Below, one piece after another: positions 21,782-33,676 of a stretch of DNA of 43,240 nucleotides. The stretch spans positions 1 through 43,240 of the forward strand of contig CBFFRP010000252.1 of the NCBI GenBank assembly GCA_965644295.1, in the 5' to 3' direction. Origin of the DNA: Paraphysomonas bandaiensis. Lineage: Eukaryota; Chrysophyceae. The translations under genes and the position numbers were made by a program. The notes beneath the pieces are model-generated. The model did no database searches. It worked only from the letters and a program-made list of their open reading frames with translations, and was not told the origin of the DNA. Numbering within the stretch: position 1 is the stretch's first letter; each line of letters begins with the position of its first letter.

Positions 21782-23618
21782 CTAATCACTCACTGTGGTA
21801 GGGGGAGAAGTATTCGCCACAATAGGATTAATAACAGCCTCTTCATCTTTTACAGAAGAATTAGGTGGTACATACGAACCACTATCATTGGACTTAGATG
21901 CATTAGGTGGTGTCAACTCACTAGCTAATACCTGATAAATACATCGTTAAACATGGACGACGATTTAGCAACGGAAGCATTAAATTCGTAGTGTGAATTT
22001 CTTACAACATACCTCTCCCAGCTCCGTTGTATTTGTAGAGTCAGAGGTTTTAGTCACCCCCTTTTGATTAGTGTGTAGCATACTGCAAAAACTAATTATA
22101 TATATAACAGCGTCATAGTGTCGTACCCCGTGAGCATTGTACGTTGCGTCCAGCAACACCATGCTACAACTATACCAGTGATTATGAGAACCGGTACAAG
22201 AGTTCCAATCAAAATAGCTTCACTGTTGTCATCATCATTTGAACTTCCACCATGCACATTCACGGTACTAGTCGGAGTCTATGAACAAAATACATAAAGA
22301 AATAATTAGGCGATATAAAGCAATACGTTGAAACCGTGTATCAGCTAACTACACCTCCATACACGTACACTGCAATTACGTATTGTGCAATTACTCGAGC
22401 ATTTTGTGCTATCTCTTCCAGTACCTGAGTTGGTTTAGGAGTTGGGAAAGAAATTGGTGCCAGCGTAACGGGTGGTACGTCGCATTTCATAACGAGACCC
22501 TCCAGCCATAGGTACCCAGTGTAGTGCTCAATATCTCCATAATACCAACCGTTTGCTACACATGCAGAGTATGTTCCATTTCCACCACCAATGCCATATG
22601 TTGATACGTTGATATTTGCTGTATACGATCCGGGAGCACTACTCATCCACGATGTCGGCCAAGAACCCACATATTCGACGGTGGGGATATAATATTCATG
22701 TCCACCTATCTGAATACCATAAGTATCGGTGGTGTGATATAAAAGGAAAACAAAGTCCGCAGCTACTTCATCATCGCTACCACCATAAAACAGGCTGGCA
22801 TTAACGCTTTCTAGGGATTCATTGGCTCCGAAATTAACGCAAATAGTTTCTGCTCCGGACAGAAACGTATCAAAGGATATCGTGACCATTGTGTTACACT
22901 CAGAGGATACATAAATAGGAGTAGATGTAGGAGCATTAGATATACTTGGAGTAGATGTTGGAGATAATGACGGGGATACAGATGGGAAATGCGATATGGA
23001 GGGAGAAAATGTTGGCGAGTAAGAGGGAATAAACATTGGAGAAGAAGTTATTGTAGGAACCTTCGAAGGAATGCCAGATGGTAACGAAGACGGATGTAGT
23101 CCATATGTAATAAGTGATTGGGAAAAATCAAGAGTACCATCATACGATACGGAAAAAAGAGACTCTTCCCAGCCATTCCCCACACACACTGACCAATACT
23201 GACCGCTAAATTGAGCGCGGGCAACATCCGCTGTGGCGGTGTAGGTGCCATCTGAAGATGAGTCCCAGCTCTCTGGCCAATGCCCAGCCTTACCACATCC
23301 TTCATAGTCATAGTCATAACCTCCGTACATTAAACACTGAATAACATCTCCTGTTTGATCGAGTTGTTTGATGGCTATAAACATATCTGATGCATCCGAA
23401 AAGAAATCATAGAAACTCGTATCTAAATACAGTGATGTGTATATGCTGGTTAAGTTTCCTGTAGCTAATAGAGAGGTACATTCACTCTGACCTCCACTAA
23501 CTGTCATATCAAACGCTATAGTAGCGACTTGACCAGCCTCTGATGACTGATATATACTACCATATGTGTAAATATAGAGAGATAGATGTGTCATAAGAAT
23601 GAATATGATTGTATACAT
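21782..23618 (-). CDS. Stalked type I membrane protein with duplicated ectodomain
   Basis: Four exons (23618-22425, 22278-22127, 22082-22013, 21931-21782) join in phase to 521 residues. An N-terminal hydrophobic signal (MYTIIFILMTHLSLYIYTYG) leads to two related ectodomain modules. Both share a TI(A/S)FD start, a W-P-(E/T)-S-W segment followed by G(T/S)YTA, and a closing (V/A)C-V-(G/A)-NGW motif. Between them is a proline/serine/threonine stalk of repeated PS/PT units, a style common in stramenopile surface proteins. Exon 2 encodes a transmembrane helix (AILIGTLVPVLIITGIVVAW) and then a short cytoplasmic tail. The family is not one I can name; a cell-surface adhesion or recognition role is inference. 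Confidence 0.85.
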
Positions 23619-24215
23619 TGTAGTGTTGTTATATGCAAGGGAGGGTTGAGATGTATTGCTGTAGAGAGCATGTGGAGATATGCTTCATATCGTATCTCTG
23701 GATATGTTTCTATATGTTAAGATGTGTGTATGTGTATGTGGTATCTAACATATGGATATGTGTGTATCTCTGTATGTGTACTGTAGTATGCTATGTAGAT
23801 CTGGTGTGGGCTGTATTCTCACTTAAGTTGTGAGTATACGATATACGGCGTATAGTATACACTGCTGGAGTGGCCTTCCTACCATACTGTGTACGTATGT
23901 ACGCATACATATCTAGATATTCACTACGTACAATTACACATACCCTGTGTACCCGTATCGTCAGTCAGTATCTTATTTTGCGGAAATAAATTGACGCATA
24001 TATCCTCTATATTAGTGATATACAACTACGGCTAGAATACATATAATTGTTGTCTCAATATTAGAGGCATCTTTGAACAAAAATATACAAAGGATGCCGA
24101 TAGGCCTGTGTACAGCACTATACCACACACAGATCTCCATATAGAAATGCATGCATATATATTCCGCTTCAAGAATTGCAACAAGATCAACTCATAACTA
24201 CACAGACACACAAAT
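23619..24215. other. Divergent intergenic promoter region
   Basis: A head-to-head spacer of about 600 bp with TATG/TGTGTA-rich sequence and no gene seen. Confidence 0.6.
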
Positions 24216-25082
24216 ATGTCTCGTCGTCTACTAAGATCAGCTCTCTTTTGTCCTGGAGATAAACATAAAGCCCTTAAGAAAGCCTCTACCCTCCCATGTG
24301 ATGGTATAGTGTTTGATTTAGAGGATGCTGTTGGACCTGATAATAAAATTACTGCAAGAGACACTGTCGCAACATTCCTTAATATAGAACAGTTTAATGC
24401 AACTCGTGTGGTACGGATAAATTGTCCCAAGACAACTGAATGGGGAGAAGAAGATATGGAGATTATATCTCAAGTAGATAATATTGATGCTGTTGTATTG
24501 CCTAAAGTTGAAGATATTGAAACGATTGAATTCGCAGAATACTTGATGGGAAGTAGAAAAATTCCTTTGTGGACAATGATTGAGACTGCCAAAGGCGTCT
24601 TGCGCGCAGATGCTATTGCTAGTCACCCCTCTGTACATTGTTTAGTGTTCGGTAGTAATGATTTGTCCAAAGATCTCCGAGCCAAACAGACGCCCTCAAG
24701 GGAACCTTTATTGTACTCTATGTCACAATGTATTTTATCCGCTCGTGCGCATGGTAAAATGGTTTTAGATGGAGTACACATGGACTTGAAAGACAATGAT
24801 GGACTTGTTGCCTCGTGTGTTCAAGGCCGCTCCCTCGGATTTGATGGAAAAACACTGATACATCCATCACAAATAGCTGCTGCGAACGACGCATATTCGC
24901 CCTCAGAAGAAGAAATTTCCCATGCACGTAGAGTAGTAAATGCATGGAAAGAAGCTAAAGAAGGCGGGAAGTCTCTCGCTGTCGTGGATGGAAAGTTGGT
25001 GGAGGAGTTGCATGTGGAGCAAGCGTTTAATGTATTGAAAGAGGCGGAGTTGATTGAAAATATGCGCAGTTCTAATGAATAA
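24216..25082 (+). CDS. CLYBL: CitE-like acyl-CoA lyase (citramalyl-CoA lyase / CLYBL type)
   Basis: A single-exon gene of 288 residues with an HpcH/HpaI aldolase-type TIM barrel. The opening RSALFCPGDKHKALKKA matches the family N-terminus. Conserved features are FDLEDAV (acidic metal/substrate residues), VRINCP (substrate-binding arginine), LPKVED, MIETAKGV (metal-binding glutamate), VFGSNDLSKDL, and FDGKTLIHPSQI near the end. Relatives cleave or form citramalyl-CoA, malyl-CoA or the citryl-thioester of citrate lyase. Length and the lone subunit favour a citramalyl/malyl-CoA lyase rather than part of bacterial citrate lyase. The first residues (MSRRLLRSA) could be a weak mitochondrial signal. 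It lacks introns, unlike most of its neighbours; the exact substrate is unresolved. Confidence 0.92.
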   Translation: MSRRLLRSALFCPGDKHKALKKASTLPCDGIVFDLEDAVGPDNKITARDTVATFLNIEQFNATRVVRINCPKTTEWGEEDMEIISQVDNIDAVVLPKVEDIETIEFAEYLMGSRKIPLWTMIETAKGVLRADAIASHPSVHCLVFGSNDLSKDLRAKQTPSREPLLYSMSQCILSARAHGKMVLDGVHMDLKDNDGLVASCVQGRSLGFDGKTLIHPSQIAAANDAYSPSEEEISHARRVVNAWKEAKEGGKSLAVVDGKLVEELHVEQAFNVLKEAELIENMRSSNE

Positions 25083-25951
25083 AGTCACTTACTAAGTTTT
25101 CATGATACTTCTGGTGGATTTAATGGACTTGTATACACTATTTTGTAAGTTCGAGTAGTCGATAACTGTACCAGACTCTGACATCTCATATTGCCACGTA
25201 GGAGTAGTTGTTCATAGTTCATAGAATATTATACATTATAGCACCTTTGTTACATCAAATAATATCTCTTGTCAGTGGTATAGTGGTATAGTGCACAATA
25301 GTTATCAAGACTGTTGGTCTTCAAGGCTCTTCAAGACCCGTAGTGTGTTTCCACATCAGTGACTCCCTTAGCTAAATGGAGGAGTCATTTTCGCGTAACA
25401 GTGAGTTGTTAGATTTGTCTTGAGATATATAATTGATCGAACTGGAGAAGGTTATCAAAATGTACTTGTTCCAGTACGCTAGTAAGTATATGAATATACG
25501 ACTATATAATTCCAATAATATCATAGTTTTGACATTTGTTAAGAAAACATAAGTATTCCCACGCATAATACATATTTACCGAAATTGGCATTTATACATT
25601 ACAGCAAGCACAAGCAAGCAAGACCTGTGAGGCTTCTGTTTACTGTATAGATTCATCATATATACAAATTACTATGTCCTAAAATCAAATTACATCACCA
25701 ACTAAATTGATTTATATATATATTTAATATACCTGCGTCCATTCAATATAATATTAGTTACGTTTCTATGTATTAGTTACTAAACAACTTTACTTGTATG
25801 TACAGGAAAGAAGGGTATACGCTACCTTGAATCTCGAGTACGTACCGTATTTCTACATATACTATTTCAGTAGTCTTAACTAAAGATAAATCAATAATCA
25901 ACAATGCACAATGATTTAACTCTAAGCAGTGATCTCTTATATATCGAATTT
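25083..25951. other. Convergent intergenic region
   Basis: About 870 bp between two gene 3' ends. Short open frames here lack any recognisable protein and look like chance. No repeat or RNA gene was recognised. Confidence 0.6.
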
Positions 25952-27450
25952 CTACTCTGTTTTGTTTTCATCATTTCGTTTGCTATCGGCTTCCAAAGTA
26001 CTTGCAGCAGCGTCATCCACCATACGAACCTTATGTGAATAGTTTTTCGGCAGTAAAAACTCCTGATCAAAGGAATTATTTGCGAAGGCTGCTTTGTCCA
26101 CCTGTCTCGCCTTTCGAATCATATCATCGCGTTCTCCCCTATCCTTTGCCTGGGCTGTGAGGGCTTCTTGCACTGCAGCCTCACCTCCGCATCCCCACAC
26201 CTCCATGACATCAATGTCAAATGATCCTGACGATGAGGAATCAATAAAAGCTCCTGGCTCATAGGTCAGGCAGCTGGAGTGAGCCACACATTCTTCAAGT
26301 GTATCAGGAATAAAGAGTCGGAATTTTTCAAGAGAGCCGCCCATACCAAGGCCATGAGGCATTCCGTAGGACTATCCAAAGCATAAATAACTAACACAAT
26401 ATATAAGCTACTGCTACTGCTACCTTCATATTGAGCCACTGATAATGTTGGTTGGAATCCGCTTTACTTCGAAATATCTTCATGTCGGGTGCAAGAGCAC
26501 AGAGAAAGGAAGCAGAGTTACCATAAAACCTAAAGTGCAAATATTAACACAAGAACATATTTAGTAATGAATTCCACAGAGAGCTACCTATTTGAGTCCC
26601 TCCATCTATCTTCATTGTACGCACCAATGACAACATCAGAGCCAGAACATTTTATGAGAATTAAAGAAGGTCCCTGTGTACGAACACCGTCATTGAAAAG
26701 TACCAATACAAAGTTACTTACGCTGTACCCAAGAATATGATGGGCAATGCGATTGAAGCTAAGGCCGTCCTGTTGAGTTGTGTACAATTTCTTCCACCCA
26801 CCTTGAAGAGATTTGTCATATAGAGCAAGTGGCATGAGATCACTTTGCGTAAGTACGGAACTTCCTCCGTTCAGAATAGGTGGGTTAAAAGGGGTATACT
26901 GCAGTTCTAGATCCCCAAAGCATTTGCGATTTATATATGTTACAAACACTTTTGCAGTGTATGGGGCATATTCATTGGTCCAATTAATTAGAGTACCACA
27001 CTGAACGACATCTGATTGATCCTTGTGACACGTTCTACGCACATGATTGCTCAAGCGTGTGGCAGTTATATCCAACCCATCGTGCTCACATCCACTGAAC
27101 TCCAAAACTAATCGAAAAAAATAATCCAATGTTTGGTCTTCACTCACTGTGGGATCACTCTGGATTATATTCCATATGATCTGTAAGGTTTTGGTCGATG
27201 TCGATCGCGCCACATCAATAACAAAAGTCTGAAATGAGGACAGTGACATGGACTGATCATCTACTATATATGAATAACATGATGTACCAAAATTCGTGTA
27301 TTGTGAGGAGTGAAATATGGAGCAGAAGGTGTCTTTAGATGGCTTGTTCTCTATCATAAAATTGGAATAGAATTTCTCTAAACTCACACGTTCATCTTTG
27401 TTAAGAGGGTTATCATCAATCTCAGCAGCACTGCTTTTAGTATTTCCCAT
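25952..27450 (-). CDS. MEAK7: TLDc-domain protein, MEAK7 (TLDC1)-like
   Basis: Three exons (27450-26588, 26529-26424, 26371-25952) join in phase to 462 residues, close to animal MEAK7 (about 456). The start MGNTKSSA is a clear N-myristoylation signal, as in MEAK7 (MGN-S). A helical N-terminal region is followed by a TLDc domain at about 200-375. It shows GWKKLYTTQQDGLSFNRIAH, GPSLILIKCSG, VVIGAYNEDRWRDSNRFYG, FLCALAP and GMPHGLGMGGSLEKFRLFI, and ends with the typical FDIDVMEVWGCGG. In animals the protein sits on lysosomal membranes and supports an alternative mTOR pathway. The membrane location is inferred here from the myristoylation motif; signalling function is by homology only. The C-terminal 80 residues are charged and probably flexible. 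Confidence 0.93.
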
Positions 27451-28132
27451 AGTTTCAGTAGTAGAAGTTTATTGTTTCGTGTTGTATATATGAATGAGTT
27501 AGAGGGATGTTGTGTGTCCATGTATCATAGAATATATATGGAGGGAGGATCCACTGCTGCTGCTGTGTGCATGTGTGTATGTATGTTCCTAAAACTATTA
27601 CACATAAAATACATCTACAGATCACTCATGTATAGTATTTTCACTGCTAAAAATCAGTGATTTTATATGACATATATTAATAATTGAACATTTCCTTCCA
27701 AAACAGGTATAAATATACACTGAAATGTCTGTTTCATTATACACAGTGGTAACATCTGCGTGTTATTCTATATACTAGACTATACATACATCTACATATA
27801 CAGTACATACATATATGTACACAGCAGTACAGTGTATCTCCTATAGCCGCTTCACTAGAGCATAGAGCTGGCCAGGGACATTAACATCAAGCACATATCA
27901 GAACATACTATCGTTATGTATCAATAATCTTTTCCATACATTACAAGAGATATTATCACTACTCTCTCAGTCTTATAACACTGGCAATAAGGATTAATAC
28001 CGTTTACTTATATATATATACATACATCTGCTGGGTGGCTATAGAAAAGTCTGTATATAGACTGTAATTATGTATAACTGTTAACTATAACTAGTACATC
28101 ATCAGTATATAGAAGTTACAAATTGTGATCTT
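27451..28132. other. Divergent intergenic promoter region
   Basis: A head-to-head spacer of about 680 bp. It contains ACAGCAGTAC at 27821-27830, a 10-mer also found in other promoter spacers of this window, and TA/CATA-rich stretches. No gene is supported. Confidence 0.6.
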
Positions 28133-31100
28133 ATGGATAACTTTAAGAAGAAGTCTCCTGTGTTAGATGAGAACGTCAGATTGAGTTCTACAGTTATTGC
28201 TGAAATCCTTAGCATGTTCTTGAAGTGTAATCCACAGAACTCATCCGTTTTTCTTCCTCCCTTTAGGATTAAACAATTGGCTAAGTGTACTCGTACTTTA
28301 AGTGGAAGGACTCGTATTACTGAGGGTGATGCGTTTGAGGGTCTGGGTTCTTTCTATGCCATCTGTATGTATTATGGCGGCACGGCCGACTTTGGAACTC
28401 TGGATGTCCTCCGGAATAGTGTTTCGATAATTCAAACTGTGCTGTCAGAGTGTATGATGGCAATGCAGCTGATTGGTGAAGTCACAATTGCACATACTGA
28501 TGATAAAATACGAAACTTTATACACTCCATCGACTCCCTGAAACAACACCAGTTGACAATATTTGCCCTCGGAAACGAGTTAGCCAAGGATATTTTGAGA
28601 GATATCATCAGGCAAGTGCGTATCTGCAGGGAAAAGAATAACGCCCGAACGAAGGCTAAACAACCCGTCGACTGTTTAATGCCACATTCTATCTATATGA
28701 TGGCATCATACGCTCTGGCCCATATCACAGCAGTTCTTCATGCTGAGGGACGGCTGAAAGATGTTCCAGGTTTATATGAGTCCTTGGTGTGTGTCATACA
28801 TTTTGAATTTAAGAGAGACCAATACAAAGCAAGGGCGGCAGAAAGAGTCCGTAAGGCGAAGCGTATCATTGACAATGACCGTTTTGAGCAGTGTGTACAA
28901 ATGGCCAAACAGTTGTCGTACGTGGTGTTCAAGAGAGTGGACATTCGATATGTTCGAAAGGTATTTGTTTGAATCATATTAAACTTGTAATCGCTGTGCA
29001 TATGTAATTTTTGTACAAATTATATCATGTGTGTTTCTTTGATAATACTAGTCGTTCAATGCAGTTACGGCTGATGAGGGGGCGACTGGCTCGAGGGGAA
29101 TCGAGCCCATGTAAGTCACAACAGTTTCTGTTACACGATCATACATTAATTCAATTCATTTATGATACCAGATATAGAATTTGCGAAGTTAAAAGTGCAA
29201 ACGCTACATATTACACTATTGCAGCAACCAAAGCCCGATGACGAGAATGCCGATGAAAGAAAAGGAACCGATGTCAAGGCACTTCTCAAGTGGAACTCGA
29301 GGTAGTTGTAGTGCCAGTTACATTTTGCTCTACGAAATATACCCACAACTGTAGCATGTCCGGTTGTATTGTTTTTTCCTGCAGATATTATTAATATGCT
29401 CTTTTTGTCGAAGCTTTGTTGTGTATACAATTTAACTTCGTGTCGGAATATACTTTGCCGACGATGATCAGAGCTTGTACTCTTAATTCCTTCTGATGAC
29501 ATGTGTTACAGTGACGAACAGAGTGTTGCAACTTCTATCACCAAGCCGAAGGAAGACAAGTATCCCGTTAGAGAAGTTTCAGCTTGTAAGTTTCGATTAT
29601 GTCGAACTCGTTTAGGTGTTGCTGAGTATCATTCGTTTTGCCTGGCCTCTGTTCGCGAATGACATTTGGTGTGTAGATGATTGTGTAACTAATGTGGGGA
29701 AGAAACTACCAGAGAGCTTGACGTCTATGTTAGACGAAGTACCAGTGGATGAAGCCGCTCCTCTGACTTTGTCGCAACAAGAGGTGCAATGTTACTTCAG
29801 AATATGCCAAGAGTGTAATTGCTACCTTGTTTGACGATGACATTATTTTTAATGATATATATATGTACTTAAGTTCTGTAAAACGGCGTTTCCTAATTGT
29901 CAAATATACAGGCGAAGAATAGGCACACTGAGGAAGCGTCAGAAGTAACAGAGAACACTGATGACGAAGCCACCGTCAGTAAAGAAGTGAAGGTTTGTTA
30001 TTGCAGTTTATTCTATCTACTCCTAAGTTTTTATAGGAAATGGCTGAAATGAATCAACTTACTATAAATATTCGCCACTATTACTTACTGTCTCGGTCAC
30101 TGAGGGAGTTTTATGAGGTATGTTGTTCAGTAAGAATGGCCGAGAGACTAAAATAGTATCACTCTATTAGTCAGGAAGGGTATATTTTAATCCACAAGAC
30201 AAGGACCAACGAGTACTCCTGTTGGACAAAACGAAAACTGCAAGTATGCACATTTATTCCTTACATTTTGACTATTTACTCGCATTCAGCATGTATTTGT
30301 ATTCGTATTGCGTGCATATCATGTGGGTGTAGTGTTTGTGACAAATGTTGACATGGATGGATATCTATGCAGGAAGCAAGTGCGGTGGTTCTTACTCGAC
30401 TGCAGAGAGTGAGATCCGCGATATGCAACAAGTGTATTACGATTCTGCCCAGCGTCCGCTGCCTAGGTGTGCTTATTCGCTACACTGTGTTATCGATATG
30501 TGATTTCCTTAATTGAACAGGTTTTTAAATCAGACTGAAGGAATGTATTGGGTATGTGATGTGCTGATTGAGCACATATACCAGCAGGTCAGTGAGTTAG
30601 AATGTTACGTATATTGCGACGTCTTCCACTGCATAAAGATTATCTTACAATCTGTTTTGCAGATACATGCCGGAAATATGTTTGCTGCACTAAATCAACA
30701 TTACCTATTATCACTACAAGAAAAGATTAAAAGGGAAGCACGAGATGTTCGGAAGTGCCGAGTGAAAGGTGTTAAAGAAATTGCAGTTGTAGCGCAGCCT
30801 GTCAGCACTGACGATGAGTACGATTCCCCCAGTCCAAGAAGTGCGTTGAGTAATCATACCAACAATACGTTGGGCTCATCTCAATGCTCTACATTTTCCG
30901 CTCATTCATCCCGACCTATATCTCCCGAAAAATCATTGACATCACGTAAACCTGTCATAAAAAATGTAACGTGCAAGTTAAATATTTTGGAACGGCTTCA
31001 GTTGGCGCATGATGAAGCTCTCTTGGAAAGGAAGATTGATGCGTTATCAGAAAAGTCTCATGATCATGAAGTTAAACGGCGGAGGGAGCGGGCAAAATAT

Positions 31101-32938
31101 TTGCAAGAGAAGTTCCCACATATAAACGTATCTAATGGATGCACAACAGATAACACTCAGCCCAGTACATCCGATCATAAAATGCCTGCACTCGATAAAA
31201 CTTCTTCAGCTGATGATTCCTGGAGCACACAGAGTCCTGTTGACGCATCTTCCAGAAACAAACCTACACAACCACAGGATAGGTGCACGGTATGTTGATG
31301 ACTAGGGATAGTATGTAATAGTTTTGTATGGTTTTTTGGATTGGCGGTGCTGCTGCTGTGAGCTCATATCGAACAGGGTCCATATATTACTGTTGAGATA
31401 ATATATGCAGTGCGAGTGTTGATTGGATACTGTGTGTGTTTCTTTACGAGTTGTGTGTTTTTGTAACAGCAAACATCTGTCGTGTGGACTGCACCTCCTG
31501 ATCCGGAGGATGAAATGGCTGTCCGTAAAAAGCAAGAAAAGGAAGCGGCTGAGAAGAGGAGGAAACAACAAAGAGAGAGAAATTTCGATGAAGTCCCTGA
31601 CAACGTAAGTTTGTCGTTGAACATGTCATTGTACGTGCAGTAGACTGAAAACGTGTACATATGTGTATACTGTCTGCATATGATGATCAGTAACGTGTGG
31701 CTTGTAGTTTGGTCTGGAATATGCGCGATCCATATTGCGTTATAAAGAAGAGAGGAAACGTCAAGAAGATCAACAAGCACAGGAAATCCAGGATTTACTT
31801 GAGGTAGCAATGTTACCGTTTGTGTGAATTTTATTTCATAGTACGTGCACAGATGGAAGCGGCCAAAATTAAGTATATAAAGAAAAGTATCGTTCAAGGT
31901 AAAAAGGACGCAGAAAAGCGTGAAGTCAATGACAGTTTGAACTACAAGAAAGTATTGGAGGATCAGAAGAAGTATGTAGTCACAAGCTACAACATATATA
32001 TGTGATTGGGCTGACGTCGGTATTGTCTTACCAGAGAAATAAGAAAGAAACAGAATCACGACCGAAAACTTGCCGAAAAGAAGAAGCAAGAAGAGGAAGA
32101 AGAAGAAATGGAAAAGATTAGGTATATTTTACTTTACTATATTTCTGCTATACATGCAGAAAAATTTACTGCGCCCCTGCGTTTTGCGTTTACACGAACC
32201 ACATATCTCTATACCTGCACAATCTAATATGGAATACAATGTATGCAGAGATATCCAGGCCTGGGCACGGTTGCGTGAGGACAGGTATGTTGTTGCATAG
32301 ATTAGCTGTCCAATCTTATCTCATCGCTCTTTAGGGAACGACGTTTGAAGGAAGAAAGGCACGCTATGGAGGAAATTCGAATAAAAAATATGGCTAGTAA
32401 GAAGGAGCATGAGGAAATACTGCGCAGACACAAAGAGGAAATGCGGATGAAGTATCTAGAAGAAATTCAGCGTGCGAAAGAAGAACACCGCATGGAAGAG
32501 GAAAGGAAGAAGGCGTTAGCCCTTATGAAACGCCAAAGAAAAGCTAGGGAGGAAAAGGAAAAAGTATTGGCCAAGATTCGAAAAGGAAACTTCATGTATC
32601 ACCAAGGAAAGTTGGGGTATTACGATAACGTTCGGGAAGGTGGTGCTCCGTTTATACAATACGAGGATGACGACGGTACACCGTACTATTTTGACACTGT
32701 GACACTGCGTACATCCTACGATATGCCACCTGCAGATGCTACAATTGTGCATTATACAGTGAAAGAAAGAGAAGAATATGATAGGCTCTACGGTGCAGGG
32801 ACATATGATGCAATGTTGGCAGACCAGCAGTACAAAATGCAGTGTAATGCAGATGGTGGCTATTTCGACGAGAACGGAATATGGCATATGTTGAATGGAT
32901 ACTATGATGAAAACTACGAGTTTGTTAGTTCTTATTGA
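28133..32938 (+). CDS. Large coiled-coil protein of unknown function with a degenerate WW-like module
   Basis: Seventeen exons keep phase: 28133-28960, 29065-29110, 29172-29301, 29512-29585, 29677-29783, 29912-29992, 30037-30117, 30171-30243, 30373-30466, 30521-30587, 30663-31289, 31470-31604, 31708-31803, 31853-31971, 32035-32121, 32249-32284 and 32335-32938, giving 1094 residues. The N-terminal 276 residues are mostly helical and cysteine-containing, then an acidic linker, a serine-rich low-complexity stretch (about residues 565-610), and a long K/E/R-rich coiled coil to about residue 970. Residues about 998-1026 (GAPFIQYEDDDGTPYYFD...) have the spacing and YYFD strand of a WW domain, but both signature tryptophans are replaced (by Q/Y and Y). 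The C-terminus is tyrosine-rich. I do not recognise the family; a scaffold or cytoskeletal role is only suggested by architecture. Confidence 0.85.
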
Positions 32939-33676
32939 TGTGATGAATAGCAATATTGTAAAAATTGTCGTAGCTCTCTCTAACGTTCTTAGATGTGGTT
33001 TTTGTAATAAGTATGTTGATATCGATTTCTCTTTCATCGCCGCGCGACGTGTTTTCTGTAGCATTCCGCACTATCCTTGTTGAGTTCTGCAGTACGATGC
33101 GGTATGTATTGTGAAATTGATGTGAGTTAACAGTGTGCAACAGGTAGAAAAAAATCATAAGTGTAACGGGCGAATAAAGCTACAAAGGAAGGAAGTTCAG
33201 TAGCTGATGTGTGACTGTAGAAGATATAGGAGTGACTGGTGAATATATAAAGATAAACAAGTATAATGTTTCTGAGCAAGTATGTAACTTGATATTACTA
33301 GGATATGCTGTGAAGTGTTGAGATTATTTAATTCTTTCTTGAAAGTGCATTGCCATATTCTAGCAATCCTCAATTCTCCTGGTCTGAGACAAATGCACCT
33401 GCTTCAGCAGAATAAAACTACAGTGGCGTTTCCTACCTCTTCACTTCCAGAATTCAACAAGATTTAAGTAGAATTTTTTATCAGAACTAAATGGAATACA
33501 TAAATTTTTAAAATTTTTTATCGCCTTGCACTTGAGGAATAAAATCTTGAAGGTCTTGTCAACCACAGCTATGTCTATAACATCGAGTTAAACCTCATAC
33601 GCCACACTAGAGGCAAAACAAGTGTATTTTACGACCTAAGTTAATACACATTCTGCCTGTCAAGAAATCGATGTAT
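32939..33676. other. Convergent intergenic region
   Basis: About 740 bp between two gene 3' ends, AT-rich, with no supported gene, repeat or RNA. Confidence 0.6.

Noticed and set aside
24032-24430. Minus-strand frame over the start of the CitE-like gene
   Set aside because: It is antisense to a clearly conserved enzyme and has no recognisable motif.
29011-29241. Plus-strand open frame across exons 2-3 of the 1094-residue gene
   Set aside because: It runs through an intron; only the spliced frame continues in phase to the later exons.
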